NCBI RefSeq assembly: GCF_038811545.1
Contig: NZ_CP133319.1
Span: forward strand, 1,302,001-1,366,000
DNA from: Rhodoligotrophos sp. CJ14
GTDB lineage: Bacteria; Pseudomonadota; Alphaproteobacteria; Rhizobiales; Im1
Reading direction: 5' to 3'
Length of the DNA stretch: 64,000 nt
Below are positions 9,490 to 18,858 of this stretch, piece by piece; the first letter of the stretch is position 1; each line of letters starts with the position of its first letter. Below the pieces are notes generated by a model, which saw nothing but the letters and a program-made list of their open reading frames with translations, had not been told where the DNA came from and searched no databases. The position numbers were made by a program, and so were the translations under genes.

Positions 9490-10878
9490 ATGAGCGCAAC
9501 CGACGCGAGACGGACGGAGCGGATCGCAAGCTGGCTCAAGGCCTTGCGTGTCTATCTCGAGCCGCGCGTCCTCATCGTGATGTTTCTGGGCTTCTCCTCG
9601 GGTCTGCCATTGGCGCTGTCGGGCTCGACCCTTGCGATCTGGATGGCCGATCGCGGCGTTGATCTTGCAGCCATTGGCCTGTTCGCCCTGGTCGGCCTGC
9701 CCTATACCATCAAGTTTTTATGGGCGCCTATCGTCGATGCCTGGAACATTCCCCTTCTCACCCGGCTGTTGGGGCGGCGTCGCGCCTGGCTCGTCCTCTC
9801 CCAGCTCCTACTGATCGCGGCCATCCTCTTCCTCGGCAGCCTCAATCCCGTGATCTCCCCGTGGCTGGTTGCGCTCGGTGCCATCTTGCTGGCAGCCGCT
9901 TCGGCAACTCAGGACACGGTGATTGATGCCTTCCGCGTCGAAAGCCTCAATGTCGACCAGCAGGCGGCCGGAATGGCCGTGTTCGTGCCGGCCTACCGGG
10001 TCGGCCTCCTGATTTCCTCAGCCTTTGTGATTGCGCTGGTGGGCTGGCTCGAACACGAGGGCGTCGCCGCGAGCAGTGTCTGGTTCTATGGCTATGCCGC
10101 CATGGCTGTCTTGATGGTGGTCGGCATCGCCGCGAGCCTGTTGGCCACCGAGCCCGAAGCCTCCGAGAAAGCTCAAGCCGAGGAAATGGCGGCAACCGAG
10201 CAAGGCGAGCATCCCGGCAATCCCGTGGTGAAGCTGTGGAGTGCGGCCTTGGGGGCCTTTGCCGATTTCCTCACCAAGCCTCATGTCGCAGCAATCCTGC
10301 TTTTCGTGCTTCTCTATAAGTTCTGCGACGCCTTTGCCGGGGTCATGACCGGACCCTTCGTGATCCGCATCGGCTTCGACAAGACGGCCTATGCTGCGAT
10401 CGTCAAGGGGGTCGGCTTCTTTGCCGTGCTACTCGGCGGCTTTGTCGGCGGCGTTCTCGCGCGCGCCTATCCCATGGCAGCCTGCCTATGGATCGCCGGT
10501 ATCCTGCAGACGTTTTCGAACCTCGTTTTTTCCTGGCTCGCCTGGATGGGCACTGACCTCACCGCTCTCGGGGTGGCCATATCGGTTGAGAATTTCACCG
10601 GCGGCATCGGCACTGTGATCTTTGTTGCCTATCTGTCGAGCCTGTGCACCAGCCCGCTCCATACGGCAACCCAATATGCATTGCTGTCTGCCCTTTCCGC
10701 TGTGGGGCGTACGGTGCTGGCGTCAACCTCGGGCTATGTCGCGGAAATGACCGGCTGGATCTGGTTCTTCGTGCTGACGGCCCTGGCCGCCATTCCATCC
10801 CTAATACTCCTGGCATGGCTTCAATCGCGCGGCCATTTCGAGGAGATCGCGGCCGCCTCACGCTCAACGAAGCGATGA
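9490..10878 (+). CDS. AmpG-type MFS transporter
   Basis: A 462-residue integral membrane protein with about 12 hydrophobic segments. 'FLGFSSGLPLALSGSTLAIWMAD' and 'YTIKFLWAPIVDAW' match the AmpG/acetyl-CoA-transporter-like MFS branch; AmpG imports anhydro-muropeptides for wall recycling. A charged loop rich in Glu and Ala ('TEPEASEKAQAEEMAATEQ') lies mid-protein between the halves. The ATG at 9490 is preceded by gagggcagaagcaga. The last 15 bp overlap the convergent ParA-like gene. Muropeptide specificity is inferred from family only. Confidence 0.85.
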   Translation: MSATDARRTERIASWLKALRVYLEPRVLIVMFLGFSSGLPLALSGSTLAIWMADRGVDLAAIGLFALVGLPYTIKFLWAPIVDAWNIPLLTRLLGRRRAWLVLSQLLLIAAILFLGSLNPVISPWLVALGAILLAAASATQDTVIDAFRVESLNVDQQAAGMAVFVPAYRVGLLISSAFVIALVGWLEHEGVAASSVWFYGYAAMAVLMVVGIAASLLATEPEASEKAQAEEMAATEQGEHPGNPVVKLWSAALGAFADFLTKPHVAAILLFVLLYKFCDAFAGVMTGPFVIRIGFDKTAYAAIVKGVGFFAVLLGGFVGGVLARAYPMAACLWIAGILQTFSNLVFSWLAWMGTDLTALGVAISVENFTGGIGTVIFVAYLSSLCTSPLHTATQYALLSALSAVGRTVLASTSGYVAEMTGWIWFFVLTALAAIPSLILLAWLQSRGHFEEIAAASRSTKR

Positions 10879-11508
10879 GAGCGCCAGCCTTTCAAGGGCC
10901 TCGAGCAAGCCCAACCAATGCTCCTGCTCGGCCAGTGCTGCCTTGCTTGTGACGTCGAAGACCGTGAGCCCCTGCTCGGCGAGCTTCGGATAAACGCTCC
11001 GATCGGGAATGCGGGCGGCAATCTCATAGCCATGCCCGAGCATCAGGCGCTCAAGCCTCCTAGCCTGGAGGCTTGCGGCACGAAACCGGTTGGCGACCAG
11101 TAGGATCTGCTTCTTGCCGGATTTGATTTTCTTGAGCTGCTCGATATCGTCGAGAAACGCCAGCGTTGCCCGCTCGTCATAGACGGAGGCCTGCACCGGC
11201 ACCACGACCGCGTCCGCCTCCCGGATCACCTCCTGCGATCGCGCCACCTTCAGCGAGGCCGGGCAATCGATGATCAGGCGCTGCACATTGCGGCCCACCG
11301 CGCCGAAATCTTCGCGCCAGTCGAGCACCTCTATCCGCGCTCCCTGCTCGCCGCGCAATTCACCGAAGATGACAGCGCTCTTCTGCTTGTCATAATCCGC
11401 AAGCGCCGTCACGAGGCCCGAGCTGGCGAAAGCCGCTGCCAGGTGGGTGGCGATGGTCGTCTTCCCGCAACCGCCTTTCGTGTTCATCACCGCAACCGAG
11501 AAGGTCAT
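10864..11508 (-). CDS. ParA/MinD-like P-loop ATPase
   Basis: A 214-residue ParA-superfamily ATPase. The deviant Walker A 'NTKGGCGKTTIATHLAAA' carries the signature Lys; 'LADYDKQKSA' is the A' motif; 'LIIDCPASL' is Walker B. There is no partner ParB or DNA-binding domain here, so a chromosome-partition role is unlikely; it resembles stand-alone ParA proteins that position cellular cargo. Its start overlaps the stop of the CYTH-CHAD gene by 4 bp (ATGA), implying translational coupling, and its 3' end overlaps the AmpG-like gene by 15 bp. Function otherwise unknown. Confidence 0.85.
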   Translation of the reverse strand: MTFSVAVMNTKGGCGKTTIATHLAAAFASSGLVTALADYDKQKSAVIFGELRGEQGARIEVLDWREDFGAVGRNVQRLIIDCPASLKVARSQEVIREADAVVVPVQASVYDERATLAFLDDIEQLKKIKSGKKQILLVANRFRAASLQARRLERLMLGHGYEIAARIPDRSVYPKLAEQGLTVFDVTSKAALAEQEHWLGLLEALERLALSSLR

Positions 11509-13043
11509 CGCTGGGCTGATCCCTTGCGCAACGGAAATCCCTCCTTTTCGAAGCGACGGAAGGCGCGACCGGCGCCTGCGATGAATTCGTCTTCCACGCG
11601 AGCGCGCCAGTCCTTCAGCACGGCGAGCGCGCTCTTGAGGCTGCGCCGACGTTGCGGTGCGGCGGTCTTGATCACCTTGCTCAGAAAGTCTTCGGCCACA
11701 TGCAGGTCGTTGAGGTGTCCAAGCTCGCCTTGAATGGCCTCGACCGTCTTCCGATACCCATCTGCGGCATCCCGCGGCAGATCGAGCGTGGACAGGAGCG
11801 GTTCCGCAGCATAGCGCAGCTTCTTTGCGGCAATCCGCGCCTCATGCCAGTCATCCAGCACAATCGAAAGCCGCGCCGCCTTTCCTTTTTTCAGCAGCCG
11901 CTTATGGAGCTTGCGCAGCCTCGGCGCTGCAAAATCCCCAACCGGGCGCTGAGCGAGCAGCCTGTCGACGGGGCTGTCCTGCTTCAGCCACGCGCCACTT
12001 TCGATCCAGCCATAAAGCTCAATCACCAGCCGCGCGGTCGCCGTGCTGGCCAATACCGCCGCGAGCTGATCCTGAGCCTCGCGCCGATAGCGCCCCGTCT
12101 CTTCGCGAACCACGTCCACCAATCGCGGCGTCATCCCCGCCGCGGCCAGCTCCGGCAGGTTTTCCGCAAGGAAGACATCCGCCTCGCGCACCGTGCCGAG
12201 CACGGTGAACAATTTCTTCACCCCCGCAATCAGACCATCTGCGCCCGCCGTGTTCATCACCGGAGAGAAGGCGGAGATTGTCGAGCGAAACCGGCGCAGG
12301 CCCACGCGCACCTGGTGTATGCCCTCCGGCACGCCCGCTTCGGCGGCGGCGAAATTCTTGAGGAAATGGGTGAAGCTATGCCGCAGCATCAGCCGGATCG
12401 CATCGGGCAGAACGAGATCTGGCTCCAGGAACAGCTTCGGCGAATGGGTGACATCAGGCCCGGCGCCCGTGACCAGCCGATAACCGCGCGCTGCCTTGCC
12501 ACTGGCGATCAGCGAGGCAGGAACATGGTCGAGAAAGTCGAGAACGACCTGGATGAAGGCCGAAAGATCGTTCCCCTTGAGCTCGGCTTCGACCTCGAGG
12601 ATGGGCACCTGCTGATCCCCACGGGTGATCTCGCCCCGATCGAATGCCAGTTCCACAACCCCATCGGGCCCCGCGCGATGCCGCCGCCGAATGAAGCGTG
12701 TGGTGAAAATGGGAGAAAGCTCGCTTGCGGCAATCTCTTCGCGCAGCGCCTCCGGAATGGCGGAAAGCAGATGGTCCAGCTTGAGCGTGGGCCTCTTGAT
12801 GGGAATCTCGTGCTCGGCCCTGGTCAGCGCGCTGCCCTGATCATCGGGCAGCTTCACTGTCTGCAGCAGCGCATCGCCATCGCGGCGAACCCGCACCTGG
12901 ATCCCGTGCTGCCGCAACAGGAGGTCGGGCGTATCGAAATAAGTCGACTCCACCTCCGCGGGCGGGTCCTGGGCGAATAGCCCTTCGACAGCGGCGAGTT
13001 CCTCCGCAGGGATTGCCAGCTTGATTTCGGTCTCGTCGCTCAA
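11505..13043 (-). CDS. CYTH and CHAD domain-containing protein
   Basis: About 512 residues in two parts. Residues 1-200 are a CYTH/triphosphate tunnel domain beginning with the signature ExExK (ETEIK) and containing 'ESTYFDTPDLLLRQHGIQVRVRR'-like strands with alternating basic residues. Residues about 225-500 are a helical CHAD domain rich in conserved His/Arg/Lys ('GIHQVRVGLRRFRS', 'DWHEARIAAKKLRYAAE'). CYTH enzymes hydrolyse triphosphates such as inorganic tripolyphosphate, and CHAD domains bind polyphosphate, so a polyphosphate role is likely. No ATG fits; TTG at 13043 (or 13046), after a purine-rich site, gives the family N-terminus. The frame is open to 13127. Coupled to the ParA-like gene. 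Confidence 0.85.
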   Translation of the reverse strand: MSDETEIKLAIPAEELAAVEGLFAQDPPAEVESTYFDTPDLLLRQHGIQVRVRRDGDALLQTVKLPDDQGSALTRAEHEIPIKRPTLKLDHLLSAIPEALREEIAASELSPIFTTRFIRRRHRAGPDGVVELAFDRGEITRGDQQVPILEVEAELKGNDLSAFIQVVLDFLDHVPASLIASGKAARGYRLVTGAGPDVTHSPKLFLEPDLVLPDAIRLMLRHSFTHFLKNFAAAEAGVPEGIHQVRVGLRRFRSTISAFSPVMNTAGADGLIAGVKKLFTVLGTVREADVFLAENLPELAAAGMTPRLVDVVREETGRYRREAQDQLAAVLASTATARLVIELYGWIESGAWLKQDSPVDRLLAQRPVGDFAAPRLRKLHKRLLKKGKAARLSIVLDDWHEARIAAKKLRYAAEPLLSTLDLPRDAADGYRKTVEAIQGELGHLNDLHVAEDFLSKVIKTAAPQRRRSLKSALAVLKDWRARVEDEFIAGAGRAFRRFEKEGFPLRKGSAQR

Positions 13044-13187
13044 CAACCGTCCCCGACGCCCCGAAGGTCGATAGTCCGATCCGTTCGGTTTCGTGCGCCA
13101 AAGTACCAGACCGGACTCTGTCCGCAACTGCGCATAATGCTTGCCCGCCTTTTATGACAGTTGTGTAACAGGACCCCTGTGGATCTC

Positions 13188-16100
13188 TCATTCTCCTTTC
13201 AGTTCCGCTTCGAGCTTGCGGGTAACGTGAGCGCGCGGCCGGGTGAGCCGTGCCAGGAGGTCATAGAGCACCGGCGTGAGGTAAAGTGTCAGGGCGGAGG
13301 CGAAGCCGAAACCGCCGATGATCACCATGCCGATGGCGATGCGGCTCTCCGCGCCAGCGCCCGTCGCGATCGCCAGCGGCACCGCGCCGAGGATCGTGGC
13401 GATGACCGTCATCAGAATGGGCCTCAACCGAACGACCGACCCTTCCGTGATCGCATCGCGTATCGACATGCCCTCATCGCGCAGCTGGTTTGCGAATTCC
13501 ACGATCAGAATGCCGTTCTTGGCCATGAGTCCCACCAGCAGCACCAGGCCGACTTGGCTATAGATGTTGAGCGAACCGCCTGTGAGCCAGATGGTGATGA
13601 ACGCACCGGTCACCGCCAGCGGCACCGAGAGAATGATCGTGAGCGGATGAATGAAGCTCTCGAACTGCGCCGCAAGCACCAGATAGACGATGAGGATCGC
13701 GAGCAGGAACGTGATATTCGCCCCGCTCGAGGTCTCGAGATACTCCTTCGACTGGCCCGCAAAGCTCAGGCGGCCCGAGATCGGCAGCACCTGATTGGCC
13801 ATTTGCTGAAGCGCGGTAATGGCCGTGCCGAGATCATAGCCCTCCGCGAGCGAGGCCGAGAGCGTAATCGAGGGCAGACGGTCATAGCGCGACAGGCTCG
13901 GCGAGGCCGCCTCGGACCGGAAGGTGATGAACGAGCTGAGCGGCACGAGCTCGCCCGACGCCGCCCGCACGAAGGATGCGCCGAGATCCTGCGGCGTCTG
14001 CCGATCCTCGTCATTGGCCTGCACGATCACCGGATATTCGCGGCCCCTGTCGATATAGGTGGTCACCTCCTGCGAGGCGAACAGCGCCTGCAGGGTCTGC
14101 GAGATGGTCTGAATGTCGATGCCGAGATCGCGCGCCCGCTCCCGATCGATCTCCACCCGGTATTCCGGCTGGTTCTCCTCATAATTGAGCTCGACATTCT
14201 GCAGGCCTGGATTGGCGCGTGCCCGCTCGAGCATCTCATTGGCCCAGGTCTTGACACTGTCAAAATCAGGCCCGCCGATCACCGCGCGCACCGGATTGCC
14301 GGAGCCACGCAGCCCCAGCCCGGCGAGCTGGATGGGGAAGGCGCGAACCTCGGTGATCCGCGCAAGCTTGGGAATCAGCGCCGCCACGATCTGCTGCTGG
14401 CTGCGCTGGCGATCTTTCCAGTCCGCAAGCCGCACCACCACTGTAGCGGTTGACGGATCATTGCCGCGGCCCACCATGCTCGTGATGGAAAGCGCTTCCC
14501 CGCTCTGAACAAGCGGCTGGAGCACCTCCTCCACCTTCTTCGTGGCGGCATCCGTATAGGGAAGATTGGCGCCCTGCGGTGCGGTGATCGCCACGATGAA
14601 CAGGCCCCGGTCCTCGCGGGCGGTAAGCTCCTTGGGCAATGCGCCATAGAGCGCCACCGACATGCCGGCGATAGCGAGGCTCACCCCGATGATCACCACC
14701 GGATGGCGCAACGCCCAGCGCAGGCTTGCCCCATAGGCGCTGTTGACCTTGTGCGTAATCCGCTCGACTGCCCGCTCGAGCCGGCCTTGCTGCGCGGTTG
14801 GCGGCAGGATGATTGAGCACAGCATCGGACAAAGCGACAGCGCCACCACCATGGAGACGAAGACGGCGACCGCCATCACGATTCCGAATTCCGCAAAAAG
14901 CCGCCCGACCGTTCCCTGCAGCATCGAGATCGGCACGAACACGGCAATCAGCGTGAGCGAGGTCGCGATCACCGCGAAGGTCACCTGCTTGGCCCCAAGC
15001 ACACTGGCCACCAGCCGGCTCTCGCCGAGCTCCATGCGGCGGCGGATATTCTCCAGGACGACGATCGCGTCATCGACCACGATACCGATCGCGAGCACCA
15101 GCGCAAACAGCGTGAGAATATTGATGGAATAGCCGAAGAGCGCGATGCCCCAGCAGGCGCCGAGCAGTGAGATCGGGATCGTGAGCGTCGGCACCAGGGT
15201 GCCGCGCAACGAGGCCAGGAAGCCGAAAATGACCGCAACCACCAAGAGCACCGCGATCACCAGCGCCATCACCACCTCGTGAATCGAGGATTGGATGAAC
15301 ACCGCGTCGTCACTCGCGACCGAGATCTTCATGCCCTCGGGCAGCTGTGGCTGCAGTGCCGCGATTTCCGCGCGGATGGCTTCAGAGATCCTCACCGTGT
15401 TGGCTTGCGATTGCCGCAGCACCCCGAGCGTCACCGAGCTCTGGCCGTCGCTGCGCACGATCGTGTCATCATCCTCGACGCCCCGCTCCACCCGGGCAAT
15501 ATCGCTCACACGGACGGGATAGCCATTGCTCGTCTTTATGGTGATCGCGGCAAAGGCTTCGGGCGTGTTGAGCCGTGTGTCCGTGCGCACCTGGAAGCGG
15601 CGCTTGGCCGAGATCACTTCGCCCGCCGGAAGCTCCACGTTATTGGCCTGGAGCGCCGCAACGATATCGCTCACTGTCACGTTTCGTGCCGCCATGGCCC
15701 GGCGGTCGAGCCAGACGCGGATCGCATAGACCCGCTCACCCATGATCTCCACATCCGAGACACCATCGACCGTTGCCAGCCGATCCGTGATGAAGCGGTC
15801 TGCATAGTCGGTGAGCGCGGCAGCATCCATCCTGTCGCTGGTGAGGCTCAGCCGCATCACCGGGCTGTCATCGCTGTCGCTCTTGGTGATGCGCGGCTCT
15901 TCCGCATCCTCAGGCAGATCATTGACCACGCGCGCCACCGCCGCGCGCACGTCATTGGCGGCCTCATCGATATTGCGCGAGGTGTCGAACTCGATCACCG
16001 TGCGCGCAGATCCAAGATTCGAGGTTGAGGAGATGCTCTTGACGCCCGCGATGCCGGCGACAGCCCCTTCCACAACCGTGGTGATCTGCGTGTCGGTCAC

Positions 16101-16271
16101 CTCGGGCGCCGCACCCGTATAATCCGTGGTGACGGTCACCACCGGCGTGTCCACATTCGGCAGCTCACGAACCGGCAACCCGTTCAGGGCCGCAAGTCCG
16201 AACAGCACGATGACGAGGCTGATGACGACCGCGAAGACCGGTCGCCTGATGAACAGTTCGGAGATGCTCAC
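13188..16271 (-). CDS. RND efflux pump permease, HAE1 family
   Basis: A 1027-residue inner-membrane resistance-nodulation-division transporter, full length. The start is 'MSISELFIRRPVFAVVISLVIVLFGL', typical of AcrB/MexF-type pumps. The proton-relay aspartates lie in 'GIVVDDAIVVLENIRRRMELG' (TM4), and 'GLMAKNGILIVEFANQLRDEG' is in the TM10-11 region. Two large periplasmic loops are present. The start overlaps the stop of the adaptor gene by 4 bp. Expected partners are the adaptor upstream and an outer-membrane TolC-type channel, which is not in this cluster. Substrate unknown. Confidence 0.95.
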   Translation of the reverse strand: MSISELFIRRPVFAVVISLVIVLFGLAALNGLPVRELPNVDTPVVTVTTDYTGAAPEVTDTQITTVVEGAVAGIAGVKSISSTSNLGSARTVIEFDTSRNIDEAANDVRAAVARVVNDLPEDAEEPRITKSDSDDSPVMRLSLTSDRMDAAALTDYADRFITDRLATVDGVSDVEIMGERVYAIRVWLDRRAMAARNVTVSDIVAALQANNVELPAGEVISAKRRFQVRTDTRLNTPEAFAAITIKTSNGYPVRVSDIARVERGVEDDDTIVRSDGQSSVTLGVLRQSQANTVRISEAIRAEIAALQPQLPEGMKISVASDDAVFIQSSIHEVVMALVIAVLLVVAVIFGFLASLRGTLVPTLTIPISLLGACWGIALFGYSINILTLFALVLAIGIVVDDAIVVLENIRRRMELGESRLVASVLGAKQVTFAVIATSLTLIAVFVPISMLQGTVGRLFAEFGIVMAVAVFVSMVVALSLCPMLCSIILPPTAQQGRLERAVERITHKVNSAYGASLRWALRHPVVIIGVSLAIAGMSVALYGALPKELTAREDRGLFIVAITAPQGANLPYTDAATKKVEEVLQPLVQSGEALSITSMVGRGNDPSTATVVVRLADWKDRQRSQQQIVAALIPKLARITEVRAFPIQLAGLGLRGSGNPVRAVIGGPDFDSVKTWANEMLERARANPGLQNVELNYEENQPEYRVEIDRERARDLGIDIQTISQTLQALFASQEVTTYIDRGREYPVIVQANDEDRQTPQDLGASFVRAASGELVPLSSFITFRSEAASPSLSRYDRLPSITLSASLAEGYDLGTAITALQQMANQVLPISGRLSFAGQSKEYLETSSGANITFLLAILIVYLVLAAQFESFIHPLTIILSVPLAVTGAFITIWLTGGSLNIYSQVGLVLLVGLMAKNGILIVEFANQLRDEGMSIRDAITEGSVVRLRPILMTVIATILGAVPLAIATGAGAESRIAIGMVIIGGFGFASALTLYLTPVLYDLLARLTRPRAHVTRKLEAELKGE

Positions 16272-17449
16272 GATCGTGCCCCCGTCCGCGGCTGGGCGGC
16301 ACTGTCTGCCATGACCTTGACGGCCGTGCCGTCCCTCAGCGTTTGCGTTCCGCTGGAGATGACGAGATCCGCCTTGTCGACGCCCTTGCGCACTTCGACG
16401 AGCCCTTCGGCGGTGCGCGCCCCCAGTTCGACCGGCCGGCGCTCTGCCTTACCGTCGGCCAGGAGATAGACGAAGGTCCGATCTCCCGAGGTCATCACCG
16501 CTTCCTCCGGCACCGCGATCGCAACGCGCTTGTCGAGAGCCACGGAAATGTTCACGAACATGCCGGGCTTCAGGGCAAGATCCGGATTGGGAATGGACGC
16601 ACGCACCGTGAAGGCCCGCGAGGCCGGGTCAATGCGCGTATCGACCGCTGAGATCTCACCCTCGAAAATGCGTCCCGGAAATCCCGTCGAGCTTGCCTCG
16701 ATGGCAAGGCCCGTCTTGATCTCGCCGAGCAGGCGCTCGGGTAAGGCGAATTCGAGCTCGACCGTGCTCACATCATCGAGTGTGGTCAGCACCGTCGAGG
16801 TCTCGACCCACGCGCCGAGATCCGTCCGGCTGAGGCCGACCACACCCGCAAAAGGCGCGACGATCTGCTGGCGTTCGAGGTCCCGTTCGGCCCGTTCCAC
16901 GGCAGCCTTCGCCTTGGTATAGGTGGCAAGCGCCTGTTCGAGGGCCGCTTTCGTCGCGACTTTGGACTGCACCAGCTTCTTCTGCCGCTCATAGGCTTGC
17001 GCTGCTTCCGCGAAAGTCGCCTTTGCCTCCTCCAGGGCGATGCGCTGGTCGCGGTCATCGAGCTGCACGAGCACCTCGCCGGCTTTGACCTTCTCGCCGG
17101 CCTTGAACCGGATCTCCTGAATGCGACCGGCCGCTTCCGGCACGATGGTGATGGATTGGTTGGCCCGCAGCGAGCCCACCGCCTCGACCTTGTCCGTGAA
17201 GCTTGCCGTTTTGACTTTTGCCACCTCAACGGGCACGACCCGCGCACGATGCTCGCCGCGCGCAGGAGGCTCCTGCTTGCTTGGTGCGGCCATGGCCGGC
17301 ACCACCGAGGTCCAATCCACGTGCAGCTGGGAGAGATCGACTGTCTTTGAGAGATCAATCAGCTTGTCCAGCGGCTTTCCCCCGGCGCCGATCGCAACCC
17401 CGGCGCACAGGCTCAGCGCGGTGAGGGCAATCACGAAACGGGCTTTCAT
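16268..17449 (-). CDS. RND efflux periplasmic adaptor (membrane fusion) subunit
   Basis: A 393-residue HlyD/AcrA-type adaptor. An N-terminal signal segment (about 1-22) precedes a beta-barrel/lipoyl region starting 'SFTDKVEAVGSLRANQSITI', an alpha-helical hairpin about 130-215 rich in Ala, Lys and Gln, and the second lipoyl half 'IVAPFAGVVGLSRTDLGAWV'. It links the pump at 13188-16271 with the outer-membrane channel. The stop overlaps the pump start by 4 bp, and its own start overlaps the kinase stop by 4 bp, so all four genes of this operon are translationally coupled. Confidence 0.94.
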   Translation of the reverse strand: MKARFVIALTALSLCAGVAIGAGGKPLDKLIDLSKTVDLSQLHVDWTSVVPAMAAPSKQEPPARGEHRARVVPVEVAKVKTASFTDKVEAVGSLRANQSITIVPEAAGRIQEIRFKAGEKVKAGEVLVQLDDRDQRIALEEAKATFAEAAQAYERQKKLVQSKVATKAALEQALATYTKAKAAVERAERDLERQQIVAPFAGVVGLSRTDLGAWVETSTVLTTLDDVSTVELEFALPERLLGEIKTGLAIEASSTGFPGRIFEGEISAVDTRIDPASRAFTVRASIPNPDLALKPGMFVNISVALDKRVAIAVPEEAVMTSGDRTFVYLLADGKAERRPVELGARTAEGLVEVRKGVDKADLVISSGTQTLRDGTAVKVMADSAAQPRTGARS

Positions 17450-18858
17450 GAGCAGGCTCCTTGGGAATCCCGGCGCGGCAGCCGGACGATGGCGCGAAGG
17501 CCGCCTTCTGGGCGGTTTTCGAGAACAATGGTGCCGCCATGGGCAAGCACGACGGACCGTGCAATGGAGAGGCCAAGTCCGACCCCGCCGGTTTCACGAC
17601 TGCGCGAAGTCTCCAGCCGAACGAAGGGCGCAAAGACCTGGGTGAGCTGATCTTCGGGGATGCCTGGTCCATCGTCATCGACGATGACCGTGATGCCGTC
17701 ATCGCCGCTATCGAGCTTCACCCGCGCGGTATTCCCATAACGCACCGCGTTCTCGATGAGGTTGGCAAAGGCCCGTTTCATGCTTGCGGGCCGGCAGCGA
17801 TATGCGAGCGGTGCGCCTTCCGCGAAAGCGACGGGATGACCAAGATCGGTCATGTCATCGACGATGCTCTCGATGAGCGCGGTAAGGTCAACCGCTCGGC
17901 TAGGCTCTTCGGTCGCCTCATCTCGCGCAAATGACAGCGTGGCCTCCGTCATTTTCTTCATGTCATCGAGATTGGCGATCATTGTGCGGCGGGTTTCGTC
18001 ATCATCGATGAACTCCGCCCGCACCCTGAGCGCCGTGATCGGCGTGCGCAGATCATGGCTGATCGCGGCAAGCATGCGCGTTCTGTCCTCGACGAAGCGA
18101 GTAAGGCGCGCGCCCATCTCGTTGAAGGCTGCCGTCAGCCGCCGGATCTCGTCCGGCCCTGTCGGCTCGAGCTGTGGCATTGCCTCGCCGCGCCCGAGCC
18201 GGTCCGCGGCGGTGGCGAGATTGCGCAGCGGCTTGGTGATGCTGCGCACCATCAGCACCACAACGGCTAGAATCGCGATACCCATCAGCGCCGCCGAAGC
18301 GAGTGGCAACAGCGCCCACGAGACCGATGGCCTGCGCAACGGCAGCTCCACATTGAGCCACCGACCATCGCGCAGGGGCACATCGATGACCATCACCGAT
18401 TCATCGTCATCATCATCATTGGGCCAGCCGAACAGGGCGCCGGTTGCCTGATGCAGCCACCGGACGACCGCCGGCGGACGCTCCTGTCCATCGCCCCTCG
18501 AGCGCAGACGAACACCGGCCGCAGCCTGCGGATCGAGATAGGCGCCAAGCCGGCGGGTAAGCTCGATATCGTTGGCGCTGCTGGGGCTGCTGTCATCCCG
18601 CGGCGCGGGCCGCACCCGGTAGACCTGCCAGCGTGAGCTCACCGCCGAGGTGATGGTATCCGCGCTCCCCGGCGTATCGTCGATCACCTTGGCGACGGAA
18701 GCGACCCGGCTGAAGAATTCCTCACGCCAGGCCTCGCGCACGGCCTGATCCCGCTCGCCGAAGAACATCGCGACCGTGACCACCTGCGACAGCACGAGCG
18801 CTGCAAGCAGAAGGAAAATGAGCTGTCCACCGATGGTGCGCGGGAACCAGCGCGTCAC
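17446..18858 (-). CDS. Two-component sensor histidine kinase
   Basis: A 470-residue membrane kinase. TM1 is about 11-33 and TM2 about 182-204, with a periplasmic sensor domain between. That domain holds an acidic run at about 147-154 ('NDDDDDES') that could bind cations. HAMP (about 205-257), dimerisation/phosphoacceptor H268 in 'AAISHDLRTPITALR', N-box 'NLIENAVRYG' and G-boxes 'DDDGPGIPEDQL' and 'GGVGLGLSIA' follow. The start overlaps the stop of the response regulator by 4 bp. It probably controls the RND genes transcribed with it. The signal is unknown. Confidence 0.94.
   Translation of the reverse strand: MTRWFPRTIGGQLIFLLLAALVLSQVVTVAMFFGERDQAVREAWREEFFSRVASVAKVIDDTPGSADTITSAVSSRWQVYRVRPAPRDDSSPSSANDIELTRRLGAYLDPQAAAGVRLRSRGDGQERPPAVVRWLHQATGALFGWPNDDDDDESVMVIDVPLRDGRWLNVELPLRRPSVSWALLPLASAALMGIAILAVVVLMVRSITKPLRNLATAADRLGRGEAMPQLEPTGPDEIRRLTAAFNEMGARLTRFVEDRTRMLAAISHDLRTPITALRVRAEFIDDDETRRTMIANLDDMKKMTEATLSFARDEATEEPSRAVDLTALIESIVDDMTDLGHPVAFAEGAPLAYRCRPASMKRAFANLIENAVRYGNTARVKLDSGDDGITVIVDDDGPGIPEDQLTQVFAPFVRLETSRSRETGGVGLGLSIARSVVLAHGGTIVLENRPEGGLRAIVRLPRRDSQGACS

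Noticed and set aside
13161..14453. A 430-codon plus-strand open frame opposite the RND pump
   Set aside because: Low-complexity Arg/His/Asp composition typical of an antisense shadow.
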